Positions 1-7,072 of a DNA stretch of 64,000 bases are shown piece by piece. How positions within the stretch are numbered: position 1 is the first letter of the stretch; every line of letters starts with the position of its first letter. Location of the stretch: NCBI GenBank assembly GCA_947498815.1, contig CANMLU010000001.1, forward strand, positions 62,001-126,000, in the 5' to 3' direction. The notes under the pieces are model-generated. The model did not search any database. It had not been told where the DNA came from and saw nothing but the letters and a program-made list of their open reading frames with translations. Made by a program: the position numbers and the translations under genes. Origin of the DNA: an uncultured Aquimarina sp. GTDB lineage: Bacteria > Bacteroidota > Bacteroidia > Flavobacteriales > Flavobacteriaceae.

Positions 1-1621
1 AAAAAGGGATTAGACTTCTTATTGCCAAAGGATGTTCTGATGAGGCCCCATGGATATCTAATCCGGTAATTTCAAAAGACCCCCCTTTTCGGGTAAAAGT
101 TTCTTGATACCCCAATAAGCTTTCTTGTACTGTATAATCCACAAAATCGCAAAGTGAAAAATCTATAACAGCATCTTGATTTTCGGGGATGGTATCCAAC
201 CTTTTTTTTAATTTAGAGAAATTTAAAAAGCTCGAAAAATTCTTAACACTAATAAAATATGTGCCGTTGCCCCCCTCTTTAAACATTAAGACATTGGGCT
301 TAAAAAGACTTCTAACAAAAAACATCATACTCTTATTGAGTATAAAATGGATGATGATTGCAGTTAGAATTCCAATTAGAATTCCGGTAATCAAATTAGT
401 AGTAATTGTTGCAATAATTGTAGCCGAAAAAATAATAAGTTGCTCCTTACCAATCTTGGCAACGTCTTTTAGGTTTCTGGGAGCGGCTAATTTGTATCCT
501 GTATATACCAAAATCGCAGCTAGTGCAGTGAGCGGGATTCTTTTGAGTTGATCCTGAAAGAGCACTACAAACAAAATCAAAAACACTGAATGGAAGAAAT
601 TGGATGACCTGTTGGACCCTCCATTATTAACATTTACAGAGCTTCGGGCAATAACGGTAACAACATTAAGCCCGCCCAAAAAACCACTTACAATAGAGGC
701 AATACCCAGTGCAGTTAAGTCTTTATTTACATTGGACCTTCTTTTTAAAGGATCTAGTTTATCTACCGCTTTGATACTTAATAAAGACTCTATAGAAGAT
801 ATGAGCGTAATGGCGATAACTGCACCTATAAATTTGGCATCAAAAACCAAAGAGAAATCAGGTCTTGGGAAACTTAAAAAAACATTATCAGGAATCTGTA
901 CCAACAAATCCTTTCCGATAGGATATTGCTCTGTAGAAAAGAATTCATAATAATAACTCAAACCTATGGCCAACAATACTATCCACATTGGAGCAGGAAC
1001 AAGCTGAAAGTATTTGTTTCGGATTTTACCATAAAAAAACATAATCAGCAAGCTTAATATCCCAACAATCGCCGCAACAATCGCCGCACTATATTCTGGT
1101 TTAAATAATAACAAAACCGTATCGGGAATGTCTTTGAGTAAAGAAATGGTGTCTCCTTTGATACGCGTGTTTGCTAACATCACATGGACTTGTTTTGCAA
1201 ATATGCTGATCCCAATTGCTGCCAGCATCCCTTGTATTGCCGAGGATGGGAAAAAATCACTAAGAATCCCCAATCGCAACTGGCCAATAAGTATCATTAA
1301 AGCACCAGAGCAAATAATTGCTGCGAGGGTAAAAATATACCCTTGATACAAATCGCCATTGGCTAAGGTAGTGATAGCACCCAACAGAACCACTACCAAT
1401 CCATTACCAGGACCAGTTACAGTAATTTTGGATCCACCAAATATGGACACAACAATACCCCCGGCTATCGAGGCTATTACACCAGAAATAGGAGGGGCCT
1501 CTGAAGCCAAGGCCAAGCCTAGACCCAAGGGTAATGCGATTAACGAAACCACAAAACCGGAAAATATATTTTTTGGTAATTGTGCTATAAAATACGATGC
1601 ATTACTTTTTTTGTTTTCCAT
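1..1621 (-). CDS. SulP family anion transporter, C-terminus cut by window edge
   Basis: Reading the minus strand from the ATG at 1621 gives about 540 codons with no stop before the window edge. The N-terminus is a hydrophobic permease (residues about 15-430) with the SulP features ALPLGLGLALASEAPP and GGSKITVTGPGNGL, and later IARSSVNVNNGG. A soluble STAS-like domain follows (about 455 onward; VIDFSLCDFVDYT). SulP proteins carry sulfate, bicarbonate or other anions across the inner membrane; the substrate cannot be told from sequence. The ATG follows directly on the TAG stop of the universal stress protein gene, with no gap, so the two are probably co-transcribed and translationally coupled. 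The true 3' end lies outside the window. Confidence 0.9.
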   Translation of the reverse strand, partial: MENKKSNASYFIAQLPKNIFSGFVVSLIALPLGLGLALASEAPPISGVIASIAGGIVVSIFGGSKITVTGPGNGLVVVLLGAITTLANGDLYQGYIFTLAAIICSGALMILIGQLRLGILSDFFPSSAIQGMLAAIGISIFAKQVHVMLANTRIKGDTISLLKDIPDTVLLLFKPEYSAAIVAAIVGILSLLIMFFYGKIRNKYFQLVPAPMWIVLLAIGLSYYYEFFSTEQYPIGKDLLVQIPDNVFLSFPRPDFSLVFDAKFIGAVIAITLISSIESLLSIKAVDKLDPLKRRSNVNKDLTALGIASIVSGFLGGLNVVTVIARSSVNVNNGGSNRSSNFFHSVFLILFVVLFQDQLKRIPLTALAAILVYTGYKLAAPRNLKDVAKIGKEQLIIFSATIIATITTNLITGILIGILTAIIIHFILNKSMMFFVRSLFKPNVLMFKEGGNGTYFISVKNFSSFLNFSKLKKRLDTIPENQDAVIDFSLCDFVDYTVQESLLGYQETFTRKGGSFEITGLDIHGASSEHPLAIRSLIPF

Positions 1622-2479
1622 CTATCGCATTATTAAAACATCGGTTGGTAGTTCTGACAATATATGCTCCAAATCATGCGGAAAAATGCGATCCAAAAAA
1701 GTTGTTCTTGGCGGGGCATTCATGATGAGCAAATCTGCCGCAACCACCTTGGCATAATGGCCTATTGAATATCCTCTTTTGCCAAAAATGGACTGTGACT
1801 TGATCAAAATACCTTTTTTAAGATCTTCTGGAACATCACCAAGAATATGTTGAACTCTCAGATCCTCTTCTTTTGCTAATTGTTCTTTTATGAGTGTATC
1901 TTTTAATAATGATTGATCATCCTCTACCACAACTTTTACTTCTTGTCGCGAAATTTCTTCAACAATGGTTAATTTTTGCGCGCCTAGATTTTGCCCAACC
2001 TCAAAGGAATCCAAGATAGTTTGTTTGGTTTTTTCGTCCTTAAGGCCATTAACAACAATATGATTGCATGGTCTTAGATCTTCTGAAGGTTTTATAAGAA
2101 GCAAAACAGAACAATGAGCGCTTCTGGTTATTTTTCGGGCGATAGACCCAATATAAAATTTTAAGAAATTTTCTCTGGGGATGGCCCCCAACATAATCAA
2201 ATCTGCGTTGTTTTTCTTCGCAGTTTTTATGATGACCTCGACCGGATCTCCTTGTTTCCAAATTATCTTTACTTTCTCGTCATCTTCAGAAAATCCAGAA
2301 ATAAGTTTTTTGATAGTATCCTTCTTTTCCTTTGTTTTTTCTCCTACATGAACGATGATCATTTTAGAGTCAAAAAAATCCACCATACGCATGGCTTCAA
2401 AGATGTTATTTTTCAGGTTGGGCGAAAAAGCTACACCAATTAGTATGGTATTAAATTTATGGTTGATTAACTCACTCAA
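1622..2479 (-). CDS. universal stress protein, tandem UspA domains
   Basis: A 285-residue soluble protein with two UspA folds in tandem (about 8-145 and 150-285). The first half has the beta1 segment NTILIGVAFSPN, the acidic loop MIIVHVGE and the nucleotide-binding-type stretch MLGAIPRENFLKFYIGS followed by SVLLL. The second half is more diverged but ends in the matching TDVLIMR strand. UspA proteins are cytoplasmic stress proteins, often ATP-binding. No in-frame ATG lies near the start, so a TTG at 2479 is the best start. The gene sits directly upstream of the SulP transporter, suggesting it tunes or accompanies transport. Confidence 0.88.
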   Translation of the reverse strand: MSELINHKFNTILIGVAFSPNLKNNIFEAMRMVDFFDSKMIIVHVGEKTKEKKDTIKKLISGFSEDDEKVKIIWKQGDPVEVIIKTAKKNNADLIMLGAIPRENFLKFYIGSIARKITRSAHCSVLLLIKPSEDLRPCNHIVVNGLKDEKTKQTILDSFEVGQNLGAQKLTIVEEISRQEVKVVVEDDQSLLKDTLIKEQLAKEEDLRVQHILGDVPEDLKKGILIKSQSIFGKRGYSIGHYAKVVAADLLIMNAPPRTTFLDRIFPHDLEHILSELPTDVLIMR

Positions 2480-2615
2480 TATGTTTGTAATCTAAATAAT
2501 TTTTAAAAAAGGGAGAATATAAACTTATTTTTTGGAATAGGAAAATGATGATGGTTGTTCTTATGTTTAAAAAAATTACGACCTTTCTAGAAAAGAATAC
2601 GAATAAAAAACAAAT

Positions 2616-4448
2616 ATGTTAGAATTAGCAGGAATCATTATACTAGGAATTTTGGCCCAATGGGTAGCATGGAAATTTAAAATACCAGCAATTTTACCGC
2701 TTATATTGATAGGTCTTTTAGTAGGTCCTTTTGCCACTTTACTAACAAGCGATGGCAGCAAATTAATACAACCTATTTGGGATGGTCATAAAGGATTGTT
2801 TCCTGGAGAAAGTCTTTTTTATTTTGTCTCTTTGGCGATTAGTGTTATCCTTTTTGAAGGAGGACTTACACTGCGAAGAAGTGAAATTCTTAATGTAGGC
2901 CCAGTGATTATTAAGCTAATTACTGTAGCTGTGATTGTTACTTTTTTAGGAGCAGGTTTGGCCGCTCATTTCATTTTTAATTTAAGCTGGCCTATTTCTT
3001 TCCTGTTTTCGTCCTTGATCATTGTGACAGGCCCTACGGTAATTACGCCAATTTTAAGAAATATACCGCTCAAAAAAGATGTCTCTGCAGTTTTAAAATG
3101 GGAAGGTATTTTAATCGACCCTATTGGGGCACTTGTGGCAGTTTTGGTATTCGAATTTATAAGAGTAGGAGCTGGAGAAGAATTTACACTTACTGCGTTA
3201 ATTGAGTTTAGTAAAATTATTTTAGTAGGCTTTACGTTTGGTTTTACATTTGCTCATGCCTTGACATTTTTAATTAAAAGAAAGATTATTCCGCACTATC
3301 TGCTTAACGTAGTGACATTGGCGAGTGTATTGGGTGTTTTTGTACTTTCTGATCTTTTTGCACACGAATCTGGTTTGTTATCTGTTGTAATAATGGGGAT
3401 GGTTTTGGGAAACATTAACCTTCCCAACCTAAACGAGATATTATATTTCAAAGAATCACTAAGTGTTCTTTTGATTTCAATATTATTTATTCTTTTGTCT
3501 GCCAATATTAATCTGGAAGATTTAAAACTAATAGCCAATGGAAAGGCCGCTATACTATTCGCTATAGTTGTATTTGTAGTACGTCCGGCGGGAGTGTTTT
3601 TGAGTGCTTCGAAGTCTGGCCTCAAAACCAACGAAAAGTTGTTTATAAGTTGGGTTGGACCTAGAGGTATTGTAGCGGCCGGGATTGCATCACTATTTGG
3701 ATTAAAACTATATAAAGAGGGGGTACCAGGGGCAGAGTATATTACTCCTTTGGTTTTTATGATTGTATTGGGCACAGTATTACTAAATGCTACAACTGCA
3801 CGTCTTTTTGCCAGACTTGTAGGTGTGTTTCTTAAAAAATCTGAAGGCATTTTAATCATAGGAGCCTCCAAAGTATCAAGACTTATAGCAATGTATATTA
3901 AAAACAATAATCACCATGTAGTACTAGTAGACAGTAATAGAGATAATATTAACAAAGCCAAAGATTTGGGTCTGGATGCTATCGAAGGAAATATTTATGG
4001 AGACCAACTTAATGACAATATTGAGCTTAATGATGTTGGTTATTTGATGGCTCTTACAGGAAATAGCGATATCAACAAATATGCAATTAATAAATTCAGA
4101 GATCAATTTGGAGAGAATGGTTCTTTTAGACTAATCACTTCGGAAGAAATGAGAGACCCACAAAACAACCCTCAAGAAGGGCTGTTTTCTCATACCGATG
4201 ATTATTATAAATTAATTGAACTGGCCGAAAAATATCCTGGAATACAAGAGATAAAAATAAAAAATAAAAAACATTATAAAACGCTTATTGATATTACCAA
4301 TGATGACACAGATATAATTCCATTGTTTATTAAAGAAAACGATAAAAATATAAGGATTATCTCCTCTTTTAGTAAAGAAATGGAGCAAGTAGATGAGGGT
4401 AATTTTTTAGCTTATATTGGCAAACCAATTGATATTGAGGAAGTATAA
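2616..4448 (+). CDS. CPA1-type Na+(K+)/H+ antiporter with C-terminal nucleotide-binding domain
   Basis: 610 residues. Residues 1-410 form a polytopic NhaP-like antiporter with about 12 membrane segments; the conserved core is visible as VTGPTVITPILR and LKWEGILIDPIGALVAVLV (paired acidic residues of the ion site) and SWVGPRGIVAAG. Residues about 412-530 form a Rossmann TrkA-N/RCK-like domain (GILIIGASKVSRLIAMYI, then VLVDSNRDN), usually a ligand-gated regulatory module. It exchanges a monovalent cation for protons across the inner membrane, serving pH and salt homeostasis. It lies back to back with the SulP/UspA pair and stands alone as a transcription unit. Ion specificity is not deducible. 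Confidence 0.92.
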   Translation: MLELAGIIILGILAQWVAWKFKIPAILPLILIGLLVGPFATLLTSDGSKLIQPIWDGHKGLFPGESLFYFVSLAISVILFEGGLTLRRSEILNVGPVIIKLITVAVIVTFLGAGLAAHFIFNLSWPISFLFSSLIIVTGPTVITPILRNIPLKKDVSAVLKWEGILIDPIGALVAVLVFEFIRVGAGEEFTLTALIEFSKIILVGFTFGFTFAHALTFLIKRKIIPHYLLNVVTLASVLGVFVLSDLFAHESGLLSVVIMGMVLGNINLPNLNEILYFKESLSVLLISILFILLSANINLEDLKLIANGKAAILFAIVVFVVRPAGVFLSASKSGLKTNEKLFISWVGPRGIVAAGIASLFGLKLYKEGVPGAEYITPLVFMIVLGTVLLNATTARLFARLVGVFLKKSEGILIIGASKVSRLIAMYIKNNNHHVVLVDSNRDNINKAKDLGLDAIEGNIYGDQLNDNIELNDVGYLMALTGNSDINKYAINKFRDQFGENGSFRLITSEEMRDPQNNPQEGLFSHTDDYYKLIELAEKYPGIQEIKIKNKKHYKTLIDITNDDTDIIPLFIKENDKNIRIISSFSKEMEQVDEGNFLAYIGKPIDIEEV

Positions 4449-4503
4449 TAATGTCGTTAAAACACGTTTTTATTCGATAAAGCGTTATTTTTAACATAAT
4501 TTA

Positions 4504-4534
4504 TTGTTAAACAAGGTTTGTTGCCTTATATTTG
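4504..4534 (+). promoter_or_regulatory. Bacteroidetes-type promoter for the small lipoprotein gene
   Basis: A TTG (-33 box) at 4504-4506 and TATATTTG (-7 box, consensus TAnnTTTG) at 4527-4534 are separated by 20 bases. They lie 26 bases before the ATG at 4560. This matches the known flavobacterial housekeeping promoter pattern. Confidence 0.6.
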
Positions 4535-4559
4535 GCGGGATTAAAATTTTAACCCCCAA

Positions 4560-4802
4560 ATGATGAAAAAACTTATGTATGTGGCTGTATTAGGCCTGAC
4601 TGTTGGATTTACCGCTTGTGGAAGCGATGATGATGGCAACTCAAACTGTAAATCTTGTGCAAACGGTGCCGTGAGTATTGAGCTTTGTGACCTTGGTGAT
4701 GGTACCTATACTATAAATGGTGAGGACCCTATAGATATACCCGCAGACTCATCCTTTGATGAAGTATTTGAACTTTCATGCACGGCAATTGGTGCAAACT
4801 AA
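4560..4802 (+). CDS. small secreted lipoprotein, function unknown
   Basis: An 80-residue protein with a signal peptide and lipobox (VGFTAC, lipidated Cys at residue 20). Directly after the Cys comes GSDDDG, an acidic run resembling the Bacteroidetes surface-lipoprotein export signal, so display on the outer face is likely. The mature part is about 60 residues, acidic, with four further cysteines (CKSC, LCDLG, LSCTA) that could form disulfides. No family recognised. It has its own promoter and a strong terminator, so it is a single-gene unit. Confidence 0.75.
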   Translation: MMKKLMYVAVLGLTVGFTACGSDDDGNSNCKSCANGAVSIELCDLGDGTYTINGEDPIDIPADSSFDEVFELSCTAIGAN

Positions 4803-4820
4803 TTGTAATTGCAACAATAA

Positions 4821-4853
4821 AAAAGGTCGGCATTAGAATGCCGACCTTTTTTT
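4821..4853 (+). terminator. rho-independent terminator
   Basis: GGTCGGCATT pairs with AATGCCGACC around a tiny loop, followed by seven T; 18 bases after the lipoprotein stop. Confidence 0.9.
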
Positions 4854-4996
4854 ATTTAAAAAATTCATGATCATTTCTGCTCTTTATCAGATACCAATAC
4901 CCGAGATAATAATCAACAGATCTTATAATTTAAGGTACAATTTCCGCAATATACTATGTATTCATAACAAGCTATAAGCACATCAAAAATGATAGA

Positions 4997-5035
4997 TGAT
5001 ATTTATAAATTTAAACTTTAAATTTATAAATATCA
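4997..5035. repeat. 19-bp perfect inverted repeat, one-base centre
   Basis: The left arm TGATATTTATAAATTTAAA (4997-5015) is exactly complementary to the right arm (5017-5035) around a single C at 5016. The arms are almost wholly A/T. Possible operator or cruciform; not followed by the T-run expected of a terminator. Confidence 0.8.
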
Positions 5036-5126
5036 GTAAGTTAGGTTCTTTTTTGTTTTTTGTTCTGATTAATTTTAAAACAGTTAATATGGGTCAAAAA
5101 CTTAATTGCAGAAATGGTTACACCTA

Positions 5127-5154
5127 GAATTTCTTTATACTACTAAAGAAATTC
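5127..5154. repeat. 11-bp inverted repeat upstream of lipoprotein gene
   Basis: GAATTTCTTTA (5127-5137) and TAAAGAAATTC (5144-5154) are perfect complements around a 6-base loop, 83 bases before the next ATG. It could be an operator or a leader hairpin. Confidence 0.65.
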
Positions 5155-5236
5155 AAAATCAGTTAAGAGGCAAAATAATGATCCGCAACGGACAACCTCT
5201 TTATTTTTAATTAATCTTAAACCTTAAAACCATAGT

Positions 5237-5821
5237 ATGAAAAATCTTAAATTAAAATCATTTCTACCTAGCTTAATCGCTATAGTAATGCTATCTGTAT
5301 TTGTAACGTCTTGTAATAAAGATGAAATTGAATCAAATGAAATCGAAAATCAAACGGAATACAAACCGTTTGATATCACACCAGAACAAAAAACTAGTGC
5401 TTTTTATTTAAAACCTGCCAAAGGTTTTGAAAATAAGACCGAAGAAGAAAAGAAACGCTTTTTTGAAGAACTTTCCATAGAAGAATCCAAGGCATTAGAA
5501 GAAAATTATAGAATTTCAGACTATTTAAGATCTAAAGGGCTTTTGGAAAAGGCAGAAACACTACTGCAAGATGGAGAGTTGCTTAGTAGTTTGGATTTAA
5601 AAAGCTTATTGTCTGTAGATCAATTACAAAAATTGAATATATATAAAACTGGCGACAACAAAAATCCTGATTGTTTTTTTGTATACCGACCTGGAGATTG
5701 TATTGAAGGGCCAGCTTGTTTACCAGACATTAGATTTAAACAACTATTCTTGTACGTTTGCGGAGGAGGCACAATTCCGGTTGCTTATGGATATTTTTGT
5801 AATGTAAACTGTATCCTTTAA
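5237..5821 (+). CDS. lipoprotein of unknown function
   Basis: 194 residues with a signal peptide and lipobox (FVTSC, Cys about residue 26) followed by a charged NKDEIES linker. The middle (about 55-130) is highly charged and predicted helical, with the acidic/basic stretch NKTEEEKKRFFEELSIEESKALEE. The C-terminal 50 residues change character and carry six cysteines (PDCFF, GDCIEGPACLP, YVCGGG, YFCNVNCIL), probably a disulfide-bonded knob. I do not recognise the family. The preceding region has two inverted repeats that could control it, and a bidirectional terminator follows. Confidence 0.7.
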   Translation: MKNLKLKSFLPSLIAIVMLSVFVTSCNKDEIESNEIENQTEYKPFDITPEQKTSAFYLKPAKGFENKTEEEKKRFFEELSIEESKALEENYRISDYLRSKGLLEKAETLLQDGELLSSLDLKSLLSVDQLQKLNIYKTGDNKNPDCFFVYRPGDCIEGPACLPDIRFKQLFLYVCGGGTIPVAYGYFCNVNCIL

Positions 5822-5861
5822 ATAAACATCGTGTGCAAGGCTAATTTCTGCAATAGTTTAG

Positions 5862-5906
5862 AATAATGCTATCAGATGAAATAGTCATGTGATAGCATTA
5901 TTTTTT
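5862..5906. terminator. bidirectional terminator between convergent genes
   Basis: AATAATGCTATCA (5862-5874) pairs perfectly with TGATAGCATTATT (5890-5902), followed by T-rich sequence on the plus strand. It overlaps the stop codon of the minus-strand nuclease gene. Confidence 0.75.
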
Positions 5907-6941
5907 TCTTTTAATTAAATATAAGTATACAGGATAGTGATCGCTATACCCACCAGTAAATTCACCATTGCTAAAACTACGAAAGGGATACCCCTCGTAT
6001 TTACCATTGGAGGTGGTTAAATAGGAAGCATTAAAAACACCCGCCTTAAAATACCGATAAGAAGTATAGTCATTATCAAGTAAAGCTTTGGAAATAATGA
6101 TTTGATCAAACAAGTTCCAACTATCTGCCCAGGCAAGTGATCCAATTCCCTTTTTGGCTATTTTAAACATAGGGTTAAACAATCCTTTTATGGACACATT
6201 ACTACGAGTAGATTTTGCACCCAGGGTTTTTTTGATACTTGCATCGTTTGGATCATCATTAAAATCCCCCATGGTGATGATTTTGGCGTAGGGGTCTATG
6301 GCAAAAAGAGAGTCTATGATCTTTTTATTGAGTTGTGCTGCCTTTTTCCTTTTCGTACTGCTTCTGGCTTCGCCACCTCTTCGAGAAGGCCAATGATTCG
6401 CAATAACATGAATAAGATCTCCATCCAGATATCCGCTTACTAATAATTGATCCCTGGTGTATATCCGTTTATTGGTGTCATCATAAATCTTTAGCTCATG
6501 TCTGCTTGTATTTTTAGGTTTAAATAATGCTTTTTGATAGAGTAAGGCAACATCTATTCCTCTTCTGTCGGGTGAATCAAAATGTACAATCCCATAGTCT
6601 TTGGACACTAATAAAGGATCATTGGCGAGGTCCTCCAACACCTTTCTATTCTCGATTTCGGCAACACCAAGTATTACAGGAGTATTTTTAGTTATATCTG
6701 CACCTATGTCGGCTATTACCCGAGCCATGTTTTTTACTTTGTCTTGATAGACTTTATAGGTCCAGTGATCTTTTCCGTCTGGAGTTCTGTCATCATCATA
6801 AGTCAAGGGGTCGTCTTCAGGATCAAAAAGATTCTCGAGATTATAAAAGGCAACAGTATGGATATAAAAGGTTTTCTTTTCTTGAGAAAACACTAAAGAA
6901 GAAAATAACAGCAGAAGTACTACACAACTTTTTAAAATCAT
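5898..6941 (-). CDS. secreted endonuclease/exonuclease/phosphatase family protein
   Basis: 347 residues counted from the ATG at 6941, which puts a clean signal peptide (MILKSCVVLLLLFSSLVFSQ) at the N-terminus; an upstream TTG at 6977 adds 12 unlikely residues. The EEP fold is marked by AFYNLENLF, GVAEIENRKVL (metal Glu), NHWPSRRGG, GDFNDDPND (catalytic Asp/Asn) and the terminal GGYSDHYPVY (His). The family cleaves phosphodiesters in nucleic acids or phospholipids with Mg2+. No lipobox or T9SS tail, so the periplasm is most likely. It is divergent from the TonB receptor at 7073 and clearly paralogous to the cytoplasmic EEP protein at 17593-18561. Confidence 0.87.
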   Translation of the reverse strand: MILKSCVVLLLLFSSLVFSQEKKTFYIHTVAFYNLENLFDPEDDPLTYDDDRTPDGKDHWTYKVYQDKVKNMARVIADIGADITKNTPVILGVAEIENRKVLEDLANDPLLVSKDYGIVHFDSPDRRGIDVALLYQKALFKPKNTSRHELKIYDDTNKRIYTRDQLLVSGYLDGDLIHVIANHWPSRRGGEARSSTKRKKAAQLNKKIIDSLFAIDPYAKIITMGDFNDDPNDASIKKTLGAKSTRSNVSIKGLFNPMFKIAKKGIGSLAWADSWNLFDQIIISKALLDNDYTSYRYFKAGVFNASYLTTSNGKYEGYPFRSFSNGEFTGGYSDHYPVYLYLIKRKK

Positions 6942-7072
6942 AAGCAAAGTTTTATTTGAAATATAAATCAATGGCAAAGATTAATTTTTTCAGTTCCGTT
7001 TTTCGAAACTGGTGTGAACTATACTTGCATTTTATTATGTATCTGATTATTAAATTTTAAAACATTTACACA

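Larger units (their letters stand above)
4860..5236. other. 377-base gene-free region with two inverted repeats
   Basis: No credible open reading frame on either strand. It holds a near-perfect 39-base AT-only palindrome at 4997-5035 and an 11-base inverted repeat at 5127-5154 (both listed separately). It is the likely regulatory region of the following lipoprotein gene. Confidence 0.6.

Noticed and set aside
189-1757. Several plus-strand open frames of 70-130 residues
   Set aside because: They lie opposite the SulP transporter, whose minus-strand frame is continuous and matches its family; the plus-strand translations have no family features.
3296-3907. A 203-residue minus-strand frame
   Set aside because: Antisense to the conserved antiporter core; low-complexity product, no start region, no homologous motifs.
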